From positions 23,260 through 87,259 of the forward strand of contig PLCM01000008.1 in the NCBI GenBank assembly GCA_003134765.1: a stretch of 64,000 nucleotides of DNA, read 5' to 3'. The notes below the pieces were generated by a model. It was not told where the DNA came from, searched no databases, and saw nothing but the letters and a program-made list of their open reading frames with translations. Shown here one piece after another: positions 16,812 to 24,494 of this stretch. Position 1 is the stretch's first letter. Every line of letters starts with the position of its first letter. The position numbers and the translations under genes were made by a program. The DNA comes from Spartobacteria bacterium. GTDB taxonomy: Bacteria; Verrucomicrobiota; Verrucomicrobiia; Chthoniobacterales; UBA10450.

Positions 16812-18641
16812 CTACTTTTTCTGTAAAGAGCTAATGATGTCGACCGCCGGCCCGGTTTGCGATCGTCCGTAAAAGCGCCTCCCGCCGGAGAGTAGATTCG
16901 CCGTGTTCACCAACGCGACGTGGGTGAACGCCTGGGGGAAATTGCCGAGCTGGCGCTTCCCGCGCGGATCGTATTCCTCGGAGAGAAGGCCGACGTCATT
17001 TCGCAAGTTGAGCAGGCGGTCGAATAATTCCCGCGCCTCGTCGGTGCGCCCCATCAGGTGCAGGCAATCGGCCAACCAGAAGGAGCATGGGAGAAAGACG
17101 CCTTCCCCCCCGTGCAGGCCGTCGACGTCGTTCCCCTTCGCGCGATAACGCAGGACAAATCCATCCTGCATCAATTCACGCTGGACCGCCTTGATCGTGT
17201 TCACAACGCGCTCGTCGTCGATCGGGAGAAATCCGGTGAGCGGCATGGTCAACAGACTCGCGTCCAGTTCGTCCAAGCCGTAGACCTGCGCGAACGCTTT
17301 CTTCTTCTCGTTGTAGCCGTGCTCGCAGACCTGGGCGTGAATTTCATCGCGGATTTTCTTCCAGCGCTCCAGATGTTCGCCTGCGGCGCAATCGCAATGC
17401 TCGATCAATTTCACGGCCCGATCGAACGCCAGCCACGCCATCATTTTCGAATGCGTGAATTGCTGCGGCCCGCCGCGCACTTCCCAGATTCCTTCGTCGG
17501 GATCGCGCCATTTCGTTTCCAGAAACTTCATCAGCTCGATCTGCAGTTGCCATTCGGTCTCGTCGTTCTCGATTCCCGCACGATGCGCCACGTACATCGC
17601 GGCCAGGACTTCGCCGTAAACATCCAGCTGAAATTGGTTCGACGCCGCGTTCCCGATCCGGACCGGCTTGGAATTCTCGTAGCCGGCGAGCCATGGAATC
17701 TCGTACTCGTCCAGCCTGCGCTCTCCCTGCACCCCATACATGATTTGCATTTGCGCCGCGCTCCCGGCGATGGCGCGCAGGAGCCACTGGCGCCAGGCGC
17801 GCGACTCGTCGAGATAGCCGGAGTTCATCAGCGCGTAGAGGGTGTAAGTCGCATCGCGCAACCAGCAATAGCGATAATCCCAGTTCCGCACCCCGCCGAT
17901 TTCCTCGGGCAATGAGGTCGTCGCGGCGGCGACAATTCCACCGGTCGGCGCGTAGGTGAGTCCCTTCAGGGTGATGAGTGAGCGAACGACCGCCTCCTGC
18001 CATTCGCCGTGGGGCGCGCATTTCTCCGACCATTGTTTCCAATAGGCGGTCGTATCCCGCAAGGCGTGTTCAGGGTCGATCGCGCGCGGCGGTTCTTCGT
18101 GAGAAGCGAACCAGGTCAGCACGAACGGAATGCGGTCGCCCTCGGCGACGGTGAACTCCGCGACCGTAGTCAGATCTTCGCCGCGCGTTTCAACTGGGGC
18201 CCGCAGGATGACCGCGTCCGGTCCCGCGATCGCTTCGAGTCCGCCATCGCGTTGGCGCACCCAGGGAATGATGTGGCCGTAATCGAATCGGATGATCAGC
18301 TCCATCTTCATCTCGACCCGACCGCGCAGCCCTTCGACGATCCGAACGATGTCGGGATTCTGGCCACGCGGCGGCATGAAATCGATCAGGCGAATGGCGC
18401 CGCTCGCCGTTTCGATTTCCGTTTCCAGGATCAGCGTCCCATCGCTGTAGCGGCGCTGGGTCGCCGTGATTTCTTCCCTGGGAGCAAACAGCCACCGGCC
18501 ATTCTTGCGGTCGCCGAGCAAGGCCGCAAAGCACGCCCCCGAATCGAATCGCGGGAAACAAAGCCAGTCCACCGAGCCATTGCACCCGACCAGCGCGCCG
18601 GTCTGGGTGTCGCTCAGGAATGCGTAATCCTCGATTTTCAT
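16812..18641 (-). CDS. Glycoside hydrolase family 15 protein (glucoamylase/trehalase-type)
   Basis: A 609-residue cytosolic enzyme; no signal peptide is visible. The N-terminal beta-sandwich starts IEDYAFLSDTQTGALVGCNGSVDWLCFPRFDS, the classic opening of bacterial GH15 proteins. The catalytic (alpha/alpha)6 barrel has GVRNWDYRYCWLRDATYTLYAL, the C-terminal EEYDPRGKRQLGNFPQAFTH block containing the expected catalytic base Glu, and PCSFWLADCLHLMGR. The family inverts alpha-glucosidic bonds, acting on alpha-glucans or trehalose; in soil bacteria the trehalase type is common. It is transcribed alone, divergently from the cyclase-like gene. Confidence 0.93.
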   Translation of the reverse strand: MKIEDYAFLSDTQTGALVGCNGSVDWLCFPRFDSGACFAALLGDRKNGRWLFAPREEITATQRRYSDGTLILETEIETASGAIRLIDFMPPRGQNPDIVRIVEGLRGRVEMKMELIIRFDYGHIIPWVRQRDGGLEAIAGPDAVILRAPVETRGEDLTTVAEFTVAEGDRIPFVLTWFASHEEPPRAIDPEHALRDTTAYWKQWSEKCAPHGEWQEAVVRSLITLKGLTYAPTGGIVAAATTSLPEEIGGVRNWDYRYCWLRDATYTLYALMNSGYLDESRAWRQWLLRAIAGSAAQMQIMYGVQGERRLDEYEIPWLAGYENSKPVRIGNAASNQFQLDVYGEVLAAMYVAHRAGIENDETEWQLQIELMKFLETKWRDPDEGIWEVRGGPQQFTHSKMMAWLAFDRAVKLIEHCDCAAGEHLERWKKIRDEIHAQVCEHGYNEKKKAFAQVYGLDELDASLLTMPLTGFLPIDDERVVNTIKAVQRELMQDGFVLRYRAKGNDVDGLHGGEGVFLPCSFWLADCLHLMGRTDEARELFDRLLNLRNDVGLLSEEYDPRGKRQLGNFPQAFTHVALVNTANLLSGGRRFYGRSQTGPAVDIISSLQKK

Positions 18642-18685
18642 CTCTCTTAAACTGCAGCTTCGTGTTTCATTTCATTCGCACTACC

Positions 18686-19360
18686 ATGTCTTTCGGGATG
18701 CCTGAAGGGAACCTCATCGACCTCAGCCACACCGTCGAGCACGGCATGATCACTTACAAAGGTCTGCCCGCGCCGATCATTTGCGATTACCTCAGCCGCG
18801 AAGCTTCCCGCGACCGTTACGCACCAGGCACGGAATTCCAGATTGGTCAGATCGAGATGGTCGCGAACACCGGGACCTACCTCGACAGTCCGTTCCACCG
18901 CTATGCGGATGGCCCCGATCTTTCCGAGCTCGCACTCGAATCACTCGCCGATCTCGATTGCGTCGTCGTGCGCGTAACCGATCGCCGCGATCGCGCGATC
19001 GACCGACTGCCGATCGACCTTGCGACTCTGAAAGGCAAAGCGCTCCTCGTCCATACAGGCTGGGACACGCACTGGCGAACCGATCAATACTTCGAAGGGC
19101 ATCCTCATCTCACCGGCGAACTGGCGAAATCGATTGTTGAAGCCGGCGTCACCCTCGTCGGTATCGATTCCTTCAACATCGATTCGACCGATGATGGAAC
19201 CCGCCCGGTTCATTCCGCCCTCCTCGGCGCCGGCATCCCGATCGTCGAGCACCTGTGCGGTCTCGCCGCCGTGCCCGAGCGCGGCGCCCGCTTCTCCGCC
19301 GTCCCGGTGAAAGTCAAAGGCATGGGCTCTTTCCCCGTCCGCGCGTTCGCGAAGCTTTAG
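18686..19360 (+). CDS. Cyclase-family (kynurenine formamidase-like fold) protein
   Basis: A 224-residue protein starting at ATG 18686 (MSFGMPEGNLIDLSHTVEHGM); an open frame upstream runs back through the GH15 start and is not used. The fold is clear from IDLSHTVEHGMITYKGLPAP, SPFHRYADGPDLSE, LLVHTGWDTHW and the late VGIDSFNIDSTDDGTRPVH block. The metal motif is unusual: metal-dependent members have HxGTHxDxP, while this protein reads NTGTYLDSP, so two His ligands are replaced and only the Asp and the later His remain. It may belong to a divergent subfamily with another metal site or none. Substrate unknown. Confidence 0.85.
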   Translation: MSFGMPEGNLIDLSHTVEHGMITYKGLPAPIICDYLSREASRDRYAPGTEFQIGQIEMVANTGTYLDSPFHRYADGPDLSELALESLADLDCVVVRVTDRRDRAIDRLPIDLATLKGKALLVHTGWDTHWRTDQYFEGHPHLTGELAKSIVEAGVTLVGIDSFNIDSTDDGTRPVHSALLGAGIPIVEHLCGLAAVPERGARFSAVPVKVKGMGSFPVRAFAKL

Positions 19361-19368
19361 CGTCGCGT

Positions 19369-19460
19369 CTTGCTCCTGATCATGATCTTGCTCATGATCC
19401 TTTTGTTGAAGCGACGCCGGTCCGGAAAGATCAGGAGCATGATCAAGATCATGAGCAGGA
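19369..19460. repeat. ATCATGATC/GAGCAGG inverted repeat
   Basis: The left half 19369-19400 and right half 19429-19460 are imperfect complements made of CCTGATC, CATGATC and CTTGCTC words; CATGATCTTG at 19381-19390 and its complement at 19444-19453 match exactly. Same family as 6793-6873. It separates two convergent genes and could fold in both transcripts. Confidence 0.75.
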
Positions 19461-19462
19461 AT

Positions 19463-19957
19463 TCATTGAGCGGCGCTTGAGCTGGCCAGCTTCGCGATCC
19501 CATCCGCCGTCAAACGGAACACGGTCCACTCATTCAACGGGTCCGCGCCGAGCTTGCGATAAAATTGAATCGCGGGTTCGTTCCAATCCAGCACCGCCCA
19601 CTCCATCCGCCCGCAACCCCGCTCCTTCGCGATCTGCGCGAGCCGCTCGAGCAAAGCGCGCCCGTAGCCTTTTCCGCGCACGGCCGGCCTGACGAATAAA
19701 TCCTCAAGATAAAGTCCCGGCCGGCCGAGCCAGGTCGAAAAGTTGTAGAAATAAACCGCGAAACCGACCGGCTCGCCATCTGCCAGCGCGAGCAACACTT
19801 CCGCGGAGCGCTTCGCTCCAAAGAGAACTTCCCGTAGTCCAGAATCCGTCGCCACCACGGCATCGGGCGCGCGTTCGTACTCCGCCAGCTCGCGAATCAG
19901 ACTCAGGATCACCGGCACATCGGCTTCGGTCGTGGTTCGAATTTCAAGCTCGGTCAT
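19463..19957 (-). CDS. GNAT-family N-acetyltransferase
   Basis: A 164-residue acetyl-CoA-dependent acyltransferase of the diamine-acetyltransferase-like group. It starts with EIRTTTEADVPVILSLIRELAEYE, has a central GFAVYFYNFSTWLGRPGLYLEDLFVRPAVRGKGYGRALL, where RGKGYG is the acetyl-CoA pyrophosphate loop, and a late MEWAVLDWNEPAIQFYRKLGA. This arrangement is close to spermidine/spermine N1-acetyltransferase-like proteins, so a polyamine or amino-acid amine is a plausible substrate. It is not obviously part of an operon, as inverted repeats lie on both sides. Confidence 0.92.
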   Translation of the reverse strand: MTELEIRTTTEADVPVILSLIRELAEYERAPDAVVATDSGLREVLFGAKRSAEVLLALADGEPVGFAVYFYNFSTWLGRPGLYLEDLFVRPAVRGKGYGRALLERLAQIAKERGCGRMEWAVLDWNEPAIQFYRKLGADPLNEWTVFRLTADGIAKLASSSAAQ

Positions 19958-19980
19958 AGGGATGAGATCGAAGTTCCATC

Positions 19981-20042
19981 AAGGAGCGGCGATTTCCAAA
20001 TCGCCGACCCAAAACAACGGCGGTTTCAAACCGCCGCTCCTT
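19981..20042. repeat. AAGGAGCGGCG inverted repeat
   Basis: Perfect 11-bp outer arms (19981-19991 and 20032-20042) with inner hairpins (GCGATTTCCAAATCGC and CGGCGGTTTCAAACCGCCG). A diverged relative is inserted inside the neighbouring GT39 gene at 20929-21017. Confidence 0.8.
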
Positions 20043-20063
20043 GTTTTTCTTTGGAAACGCCGG

Positions 20064-21656
20064 TCATCGCCCAGCTGGTTCAAGTTTATAGATCGTGAAT
20101 TCGGGTGTCTGTTCGACGAGCGTGGCGGTGGTCGCAAGGTGGTCGGCGAATTCCTTATAATAATCGAGCCACCATTGCGTGCCCGCGTAAAAGACGAGAT
20201 GGGTCGCGCCGCGGGCCCGGAGTTTTTCCAGGTTCGCAACGATCTGGGCGCTGTCTCGAGGGTTGCCGTCGTAAACTCCATCGCCGAGGAAATGCCAGCC
20301 TCGGCGATGCGCATAATAAAAAATGGTCGGATCGCCATCGGTCGCCGCAATGATCAATGCGTTGCCGGTCGTCGCTTCATTCAGCTCCAGGCCAAGGTTT
20401 CTCAGGGACGCCGCCGCGGGACGATAGAGCGGCTGGACGCAGAAGGACGATGAGATCGCAAACGACAGAACCAGCAGGACCGCGCCGAGCGCAAAAAGCG
20501 CTCGCGGAATTCGGACCCGCGCCGCCACCCAGGCGCAGGCGCAACCGGCATACACGGCCGCGATCGGAACCAGGGGAAGTTGATACCACTGATGACGGTT
20601 CCCGTAGCCGACAAAGAAAATGAACAGCAGCGTGGCCAGGAGCCACCAGTGAAAGAGACCGGTGTATTTCCCGCGCGGGATGGCAAGCGCGCCTAAAACC
20701 GCGAGCGCGAAAAGCGCCAGCGTTAAACTTGAGAACACTGTTTGCCGAACAATTTCCCAATACCAGGCGAGACTCATGATCCGAAAACCGCCGGCGCCAA
20801 AGAAGTGGTACGGATAAAACTGCGCCGCAATCCGATGGGCGTGCCAGTACCAGAGCGCCGACGGAACCAATGCCACCGCCGCGAAAAACCAAAGTTCCCA
20901 GCGGGTGAGCATTCCCCACCAGGGAGCGGTGGCTTCCAGACCGCCGTCTTCTTCAACCGGCTCAATGCTCTCCGGCTCGCGTTTCCCGGAGGGCGGTTTG
21001 GAAAGCGCCCCTCCTTGGCCTGAAACTCTTCTCCTGGTCAGCGCCAGATAGAGCAACGGCGCACCGATGATCGCCGTCGGCAGCTTTATTAGCAGCGCCA
21101 CCGAGATCATCAGCGCGGATGAGATCAGCCATTTGAACCGGTCCTCCTCCATCCAGCGCAGGAAAAAATAAATCCCGATGATCGCCAAACTTAGCGACGG
21201 AATGTCCGGCATGAAGGCGCGACTCGCCACCAGGCTAAGCGGAGCAAAGGCGTAGAAAAACGTCGCCCACCCTGCCGTGACATCGCCGAAAATTCGTCGC
21301 ACCAGCCCGAAAAAAAACGGCAACGCCGCGATGAAAAACAAAACTCCCTGGATGCGCCCGACCCATTCCTCGACGCCGGCGCTTTTGTAAACTACCGCTG
21401 CGAAAAAGGGCAGAATGGGAAATTCCGTCCCAACATATCCGGGCTGGTCCCCCGCCCAATCGACTTGCGGCCGGGCAAAATGAAAACCGTTTTCCAGGAA
21501 ATTCCGGGCGATCGCCGCCACGTCGCTCTGCCGCCAGCTCCAGGGATCGATGAACGGCTGGTCGATTCCGATCAGGCGCACGACAAAGGCCGCGACCACG
21601 ATCGCGATGACGACATAGCGGGCGGTGTGGGATGTGGAAATCGATGACGAAGACAT
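20064..21656 (-). CDS. GT39-type (ArnT/PMT-like) membrane glycosyltransferase
   Basis: A 530-residue polytopic membrane protein that should transfer a sugar from a polyprenyl-phosphate donor on the periplasmic side. The first helix is YVVIAIVVAAFVVRLIG, followed by the first periplasmic loop IDQPFIDPWSWRQSDVAAIARNFLENG, where an Asp-rich acceptor motif is typical of GT39/GT83. Many hydrophobic helices follow and a soluble periplasmic tail ends the protein. ATG 21656 is chosen because the longer frame to 21779 runs through a palindromic repeat. Residues about 213-243 (Gly/Pro/Glu-rich, including KPPSGKREPES) are encoded by a repeat copy inserted in frame in a loop. Confidence 0.85.
   Translation of the reverse strand: MSSSSISTSHTARYVVIAIVVAAFVVRLIGIDQPFIDPWSWRQSDVAAIARNFLENGFHFARPQVDWAGDQPGYVGTEFPILPFFAAVVYKSAGVEEWVGRIQGVLFFIAALPFFFGLVRRIFGDVTAGWATFFYAFAPLSLVASRAFMPDIPSLSLAIIGIYFFLRWMEEDRFKWLISSALMISVALLIKLPTAIIGAPLLYLALTRRRVSGQGGALSKPPSGKREPESIEPVEEDGGLEATAPWWGMLTRWELWFFAAVALVPSALWYWHAHRIAAQFYPYHFFGAGGFRIMSLAWYWEIVRQTVFSSLTLALFALAVLGALAIPRGKYTGLFHWWLLATLLFIFFVGYGNRHQWYQLPLVPIAAVYAGCACAWVAARVRIPRALFALGAVLLVLSFAISSSFCVQPLYRPAAASLRNLGLELNEATTGNALIIAATDGDPTIFYYAHRRGWHFLGDGVYDGNPRDSAQIVANLEKLRARGATHLVFYAGTQWWLDYYKEFADHLATTATLVEQTPEFTIYKLEPAGR
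20929..21017. repeat. Dispersed inverted repeat inserted in the GT39 coding region
   Basis: Left arm AGGGAGCGGTGGCTTCCAGA with CCGCC; right arm GGCGGTTTGGAAAGCGCCCC with TCCTT. It resembles the intergenic element at 19981-20042 and adds about 30 low-complexity residues without breaking the frame. Confidence 0.8.
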
Positions 21657-21663
21657 GCAAAAT

Positions 21664-21731
21664 GCTGTAGCCGCCCCGCTCTGTCGGGGCGCTCTTTCCA
21701 CCATACGGCGACAGAGCGCCGTCGCTACAGC
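21664..21731. repeat. GCTGTAGCCGC...GCTACAGC inverted repeat
   Basis: GCTGTAG (21664-21670) and CTACAGC (21725-21731) bound two GC-rich halves, CCGCTCTGTCGGGGCG and GGCGACAGAGCGCCG. The element sits in the divergent promoter region between the GT39 gene and the secreted-protein gene; 42176-42249 and 44535-44610 are close relatives. Confidence 0.8.
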
Positions 21732-21800
21732 GACGATCGCGTCTTGACAAACGGCCCGGTTAAAGTCAATCGAGTACACGCGCTTTGCGCGATCCCGGGT

Positions 21801-22325
21801 ATGAAAACCGCCACTACTCTACTTGCTCTCGCGCTCGCTCTGAGCGCGGTCAGCCGCGCCGCCGAGGAGCCGCAGCTGATCGAGGTGGTCGATTTCTCAA
21901 AGCTTCTGCCCGTGCTCCCGAATCCGCCGGACGGTTGGACCGCCGACAAGGCCGAAGGCTCCACCGACGACGTTGGCGGCACGAAGATCACCAGCGTTCA
22001 TCGCGATTACAAAAAAGGCGACGGCGATACGGCTCCGACCACTTCGATCAGCATCCTCGATTCGGCGGCGAATCCGGATTACGTCGCTTCCACCACGGCG
22101 GCCTGGAACATGAGCACCTCGACGCCCGAGGGATACACCAAGACGCTGACCATCGAAGGCATGCCCGGTTTTGAAACCTTCGAGAACGAAGGCAAGCACG
22201 GCACTCTTTGGCTGATGGTGGCGAAGCGCTACGTCCTCACGATCGAGACCCAAAACCAGGAATCGAAAGATCTCCAGGAATGGCTTAAGCGGGTCGACGT
22301 GAAGAAGCTGGCGGCAGTGAAGTAA
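21801..22325 (+). CDS. Secreted protein of unknown function
   Basis: A 174-residue protein with a clean Sec signal peptide (MKTATTLLALALALSAVSRAAEE, probable cleavage after SRA). The mature part begins PQLIEVVDFSKLLPVLPNPPDGW and continues with conserved-looking alternating beta segments (SISILDSAAN, YVLTIETQNQ). I do not recognise the family; the overall pattern of an N-terminal LP..P.GW followed by beta strands and a final KRVDVKKL helix resembles small periplasmic PsbP-like folds, but this is only an impression. ATG 21801 is preferred to an upstream TTG at 21744 because it starts the signal peptide. It faces the same direction as thrS but is separated from it by a large repeat. Confidence 0.75.
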   Translation: MKTATTLLALALALSAVSRAAEEPQLIEVVDFSKLLPVLPNPPDGWTADKAEGSTDDVGGTKITSVHRDYKKGDGDTAPTTSISILDSAANPDYVASTTAAWNMSTSTPEGYTKTLTIEGMPGFETFENEGKHGTLWLMVAKRYVLTIETQNQESKDLQEWLKRVDVKKLAAVK

Positions 22326-22340
22326 GCGCGCGTAAACGCA

Positions 22341-22513
22341 TGTCATCCCGAGGCTGGCGAAGCGCGCCGAGGGACCTCACAAGCGATCTCTGGTTACTCA
22401 AACTTTCGGCAACGCAATTCGGCACGCCGATCTGCGTGATCGCGACAGCGGGCTTGGGTGATTTTGCCTGCGATTGCGAGGTCCCTCGCCGTCTACCGCG
22501 GCTCGGGATGACC
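22341..22513. repeat. TCATCCCGAG...CTCGGGATGA inverted repeat
   Basis: TCATCCCGAG at 22343-22352 and its complement at 22502-22511 form perfect 10-bp ends; GAGGGACCTC and GAGGTCCCTC pair inside. It occupies most of the 260-bp leader before thrS, so a regulatory RNA structure for thrS there cannot be separated from this repeat by eye. Confidence 0.8.
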
Positions 22514-22587
22514 CCAACCGCGTGCCGGGCTGGATGCGGAAATCTTCTCGCGTCACTTTGCTCCCGCACTAGATTGCTCGCCGAACC

Positions 22588-24471
22588 ATGAGCGACGAAC
22601 GCAAAACTCTAGAGCAGCGCGCCCAGATGACGGACATCGAACGTTTCCGCCATTCCGCCGCCCACGTCCTCGCCACAGCCATTCTGAAAATCTGGCCCGA
22701 GGCTCAGTTTGCCGCCGGGCCGCCAGTCGAGAACGGCTTCTACTACGATCTCGAGCTCGACCACCGCATCTCGCCGGAAGATTTCGAGAAAATCGAGGCC
22801 GAGATGAAAAAGGAAGTGAAAGCTAATCATCCCTTCGAGCGGGTCGCTGTCTCACGCGACGAAGCCTTGGCTATGGCAAACCGTGGTGTCCTTGGCGCCC
22901 TTGGTGAGAGATCTTCTCCCAGCAAGTTCAAGCTCGATATCATCCAAAACATTCCCGAGGGCGAAGAAATCTCGCTGTATCGCAACGGCGAGTTCACCGA
23001 TCTCTGCGCCGGCCCCCACGTCATGCGCACCGGCAACATTGGCGCGTTCAAACTCACCCACGTCGCCAGCGCCTACTACAAAGGCGACGAAAAGAACCCG
23101 CAGCTTCAGCGCATCTACGGCACCGCCTTCAAAAACAAGACCCAGCTCGACGAATACTTCGCCATGCTCGAGGAAGCGAAGAAGCGCGACCACCGCAAGC
23201 TCGGCAAGGAACTGGAGCTCTTCACCTTTGACGACGACGTCGGTCCCGGCCTCCCGCTCTGGCTCCCGCGCGGCGCCGCCATCATCGACGAACTCGAGAA
23301 ACTCGCGAGAGAAACGGAGTTTGCGGCCGGTTATCAGCGGGTTCGCTCAACGAACCTCGCGCGCGAAAGCCTGTACATAAAGAGCGGACACCTCCCCTAC
23401 TACAAGGAGTCGATGTTCCCACCAATGGAAGTGCACGAAACCGGGGACCGGAAACCGGAAACCGGAGAAGCAGAAGATCTTTCCGAAATCCGCAATCCGA
23501 AATCCGCGATCAAATACTACCTCAAAGCGATGAACTGCCCGCATCATCACAAGATGTATGCGGCGTTGCCGCGGAGCTATCGCGACCTGCCATTGCGGCT
23601 GGCGGAATACGGCACCTGCCATCGTTACGAGCAAAGCGGTGAGCTCTTCGGGCTCATGCGGGTGCGTTCGTTGCAGATGAACGACGCCCATCTCTACATG
23701 ACGCCGGACCAGTTCGAATCCGAGTTCAACGCCGTGAACGAGATGTATCTGAAATATTTCAAGCTTTTCGGCATCGATCGCTATGTCATGCGCTTCTCCA
23801 CCCACGACCCGGCGCGGCTCGGCGAAAAGTTCGTCGATGAGCCGGAGCTCTGGAAACAAACCGAAGACATGACCCGGGGCGTCCTGCAGCGGGCTGGCAT
23901 CAACTATGTCGAAGTGCCTAACGAAGCCGCCTTCTACGGACCGAAGATCGACGTCCAGGTCTGGAGCGCGATCGGCCGCGAATTCACCATCGCCACGAAC
24001 CAGGTCGATTTCGCACAGCCACGTCGTTTCAACCTCGTCTACAAAGACCGCGATAACACCGAGAAAACCCCGCTCTGCATTCACCGCGCCCCGCTCGGCA
24101 CCCACGAGCGTTTCATCGGCTTCCTCATCGAACATTACGCCGGCAACTTCCCGCTCTGGCTCTCGCCCGAACAGGTCCGCATCCTCCCCATCGGCGACGA
24201 GGCCCCGCTGCTCAATTACTCCCGCGCGATTCTCGACGAACTGCGCTCCCACCAGGTCCGCGCCGTGCTCGATGCCAGCACCGATCACATCAAAGCCAAG
24301 ATCTCAAACGCCGAGCAGATGAAAGTCCACACCATGCTTGTTATCGGAGCGCGGGACATGGAAGCGAACGCCGTCAGCGTCCGCGTCCATGGCAAAGGCA
24401 ACCTCGGCGCCAAACCGCGCGAGGAAGTGATTGCCGACCTTCTTTCGTCGATCAAGGACCGACGAGCCTGA
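22588..24471 (+). CDS. thrS: Threonyl-tRNA synthetase lacking the TGS domain
   Basis: Class II synthetase for tRNA-Thr, 627 residues. The editing domain starts almost at the N-terminus with RHSAAHVLA (His22 and His26), so the usual TGS domain of about 60 residues is absent; its remaining motif is DLCAGPHV. The catalytic core has MNCPHHHKMY (zinc Cys), SYRDLPLRLAEYGTCHRYEQSGELFGLMRVR (motif 2), NDAHL and IHRAPLGTHERF (zinc His and motif 3), then an anticodon-binding domain. Residues about 285-309 (METGD-like, Lys/Glu-rich, with EIRNPKSAI) are an extra stretch just before the catalytic zinc region and are encoded by simple-repeat DNA at 23440-23514. Confidence 0.96.
   Translation: MSDERKTLEQRAQMTDIERFRHSAAHVLATAILKIWPEAQFAAGPPVENGFYYDLELDHRISPEDFEKIEAEMKKEVKANHPFERVAVSRDEALAMANRGVLGALGERSSPSKFKLDIIQNIPEGEEISLYRNGEFTDLCAGPHVMRTGNIGAFKLTHVASAYYKGDEKNPQLQRIYGTAFKNKTQLDEYFAMLEEAKKRDHRKLGKELELFTFDDDVGPGLPLWLPRGAAIIDELEKLARETEFAAGYQRVRSTNLARESLYIKSGHLPYYKESMFPPMEVHETGDRKPETGEAEDLSEIRNPKSAIKYYLKAMNCPHHHKMYAALPRSYRDLPLRLAEYGTCHRYEQSGELFGLMRVRSLQMNDAHLYMTPDQFESEFNAVNEMYLKYFKLFGIDRYVMRFSTHDPARLGEKFVDEPELWKQTEDMTRGVLQRAGINYVEVPNEAAFYGPKIDVQVWSAIGREFTIATNQVDFAQPRRFNLVYKDRDNTEKTPLCIHRAPLGTHERFIGFLIEHYAGNFPLWLSPEQVRILPIGDEAPLLNYSRAILDELRSHQVRAVLDASTDHIKAKISNAEQMKVHTMLVIGARDMEANAVSVRVHGKGNLGAKPREEVIADLLSSIKDRRA
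23440..23514. repeat. Simple/dispersed repeat inside thrS
   Basis: Iterated GGAAACC(GG) words are followed by CCGAAATCCGCAATCCGAAAT, a pattern like the CATTCCGCATTCCG tract at 42990-43020. It keeps the frame and lengthens ThrRS by about 25 residues between the editing and catalytic parts. Confidence 0.75.
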
Positions 24472-24494
24472 GTTAGTTGCCGGTCCACGCCGGG

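Noticed and set aside
21744..21801. TTGACA as a -35 promoter box and as a TTG start
   Set aside because: No acceptable -10 box lies 16-18 bp downstream, and the TTG would precede a clean signal peptide at ATG 21801.
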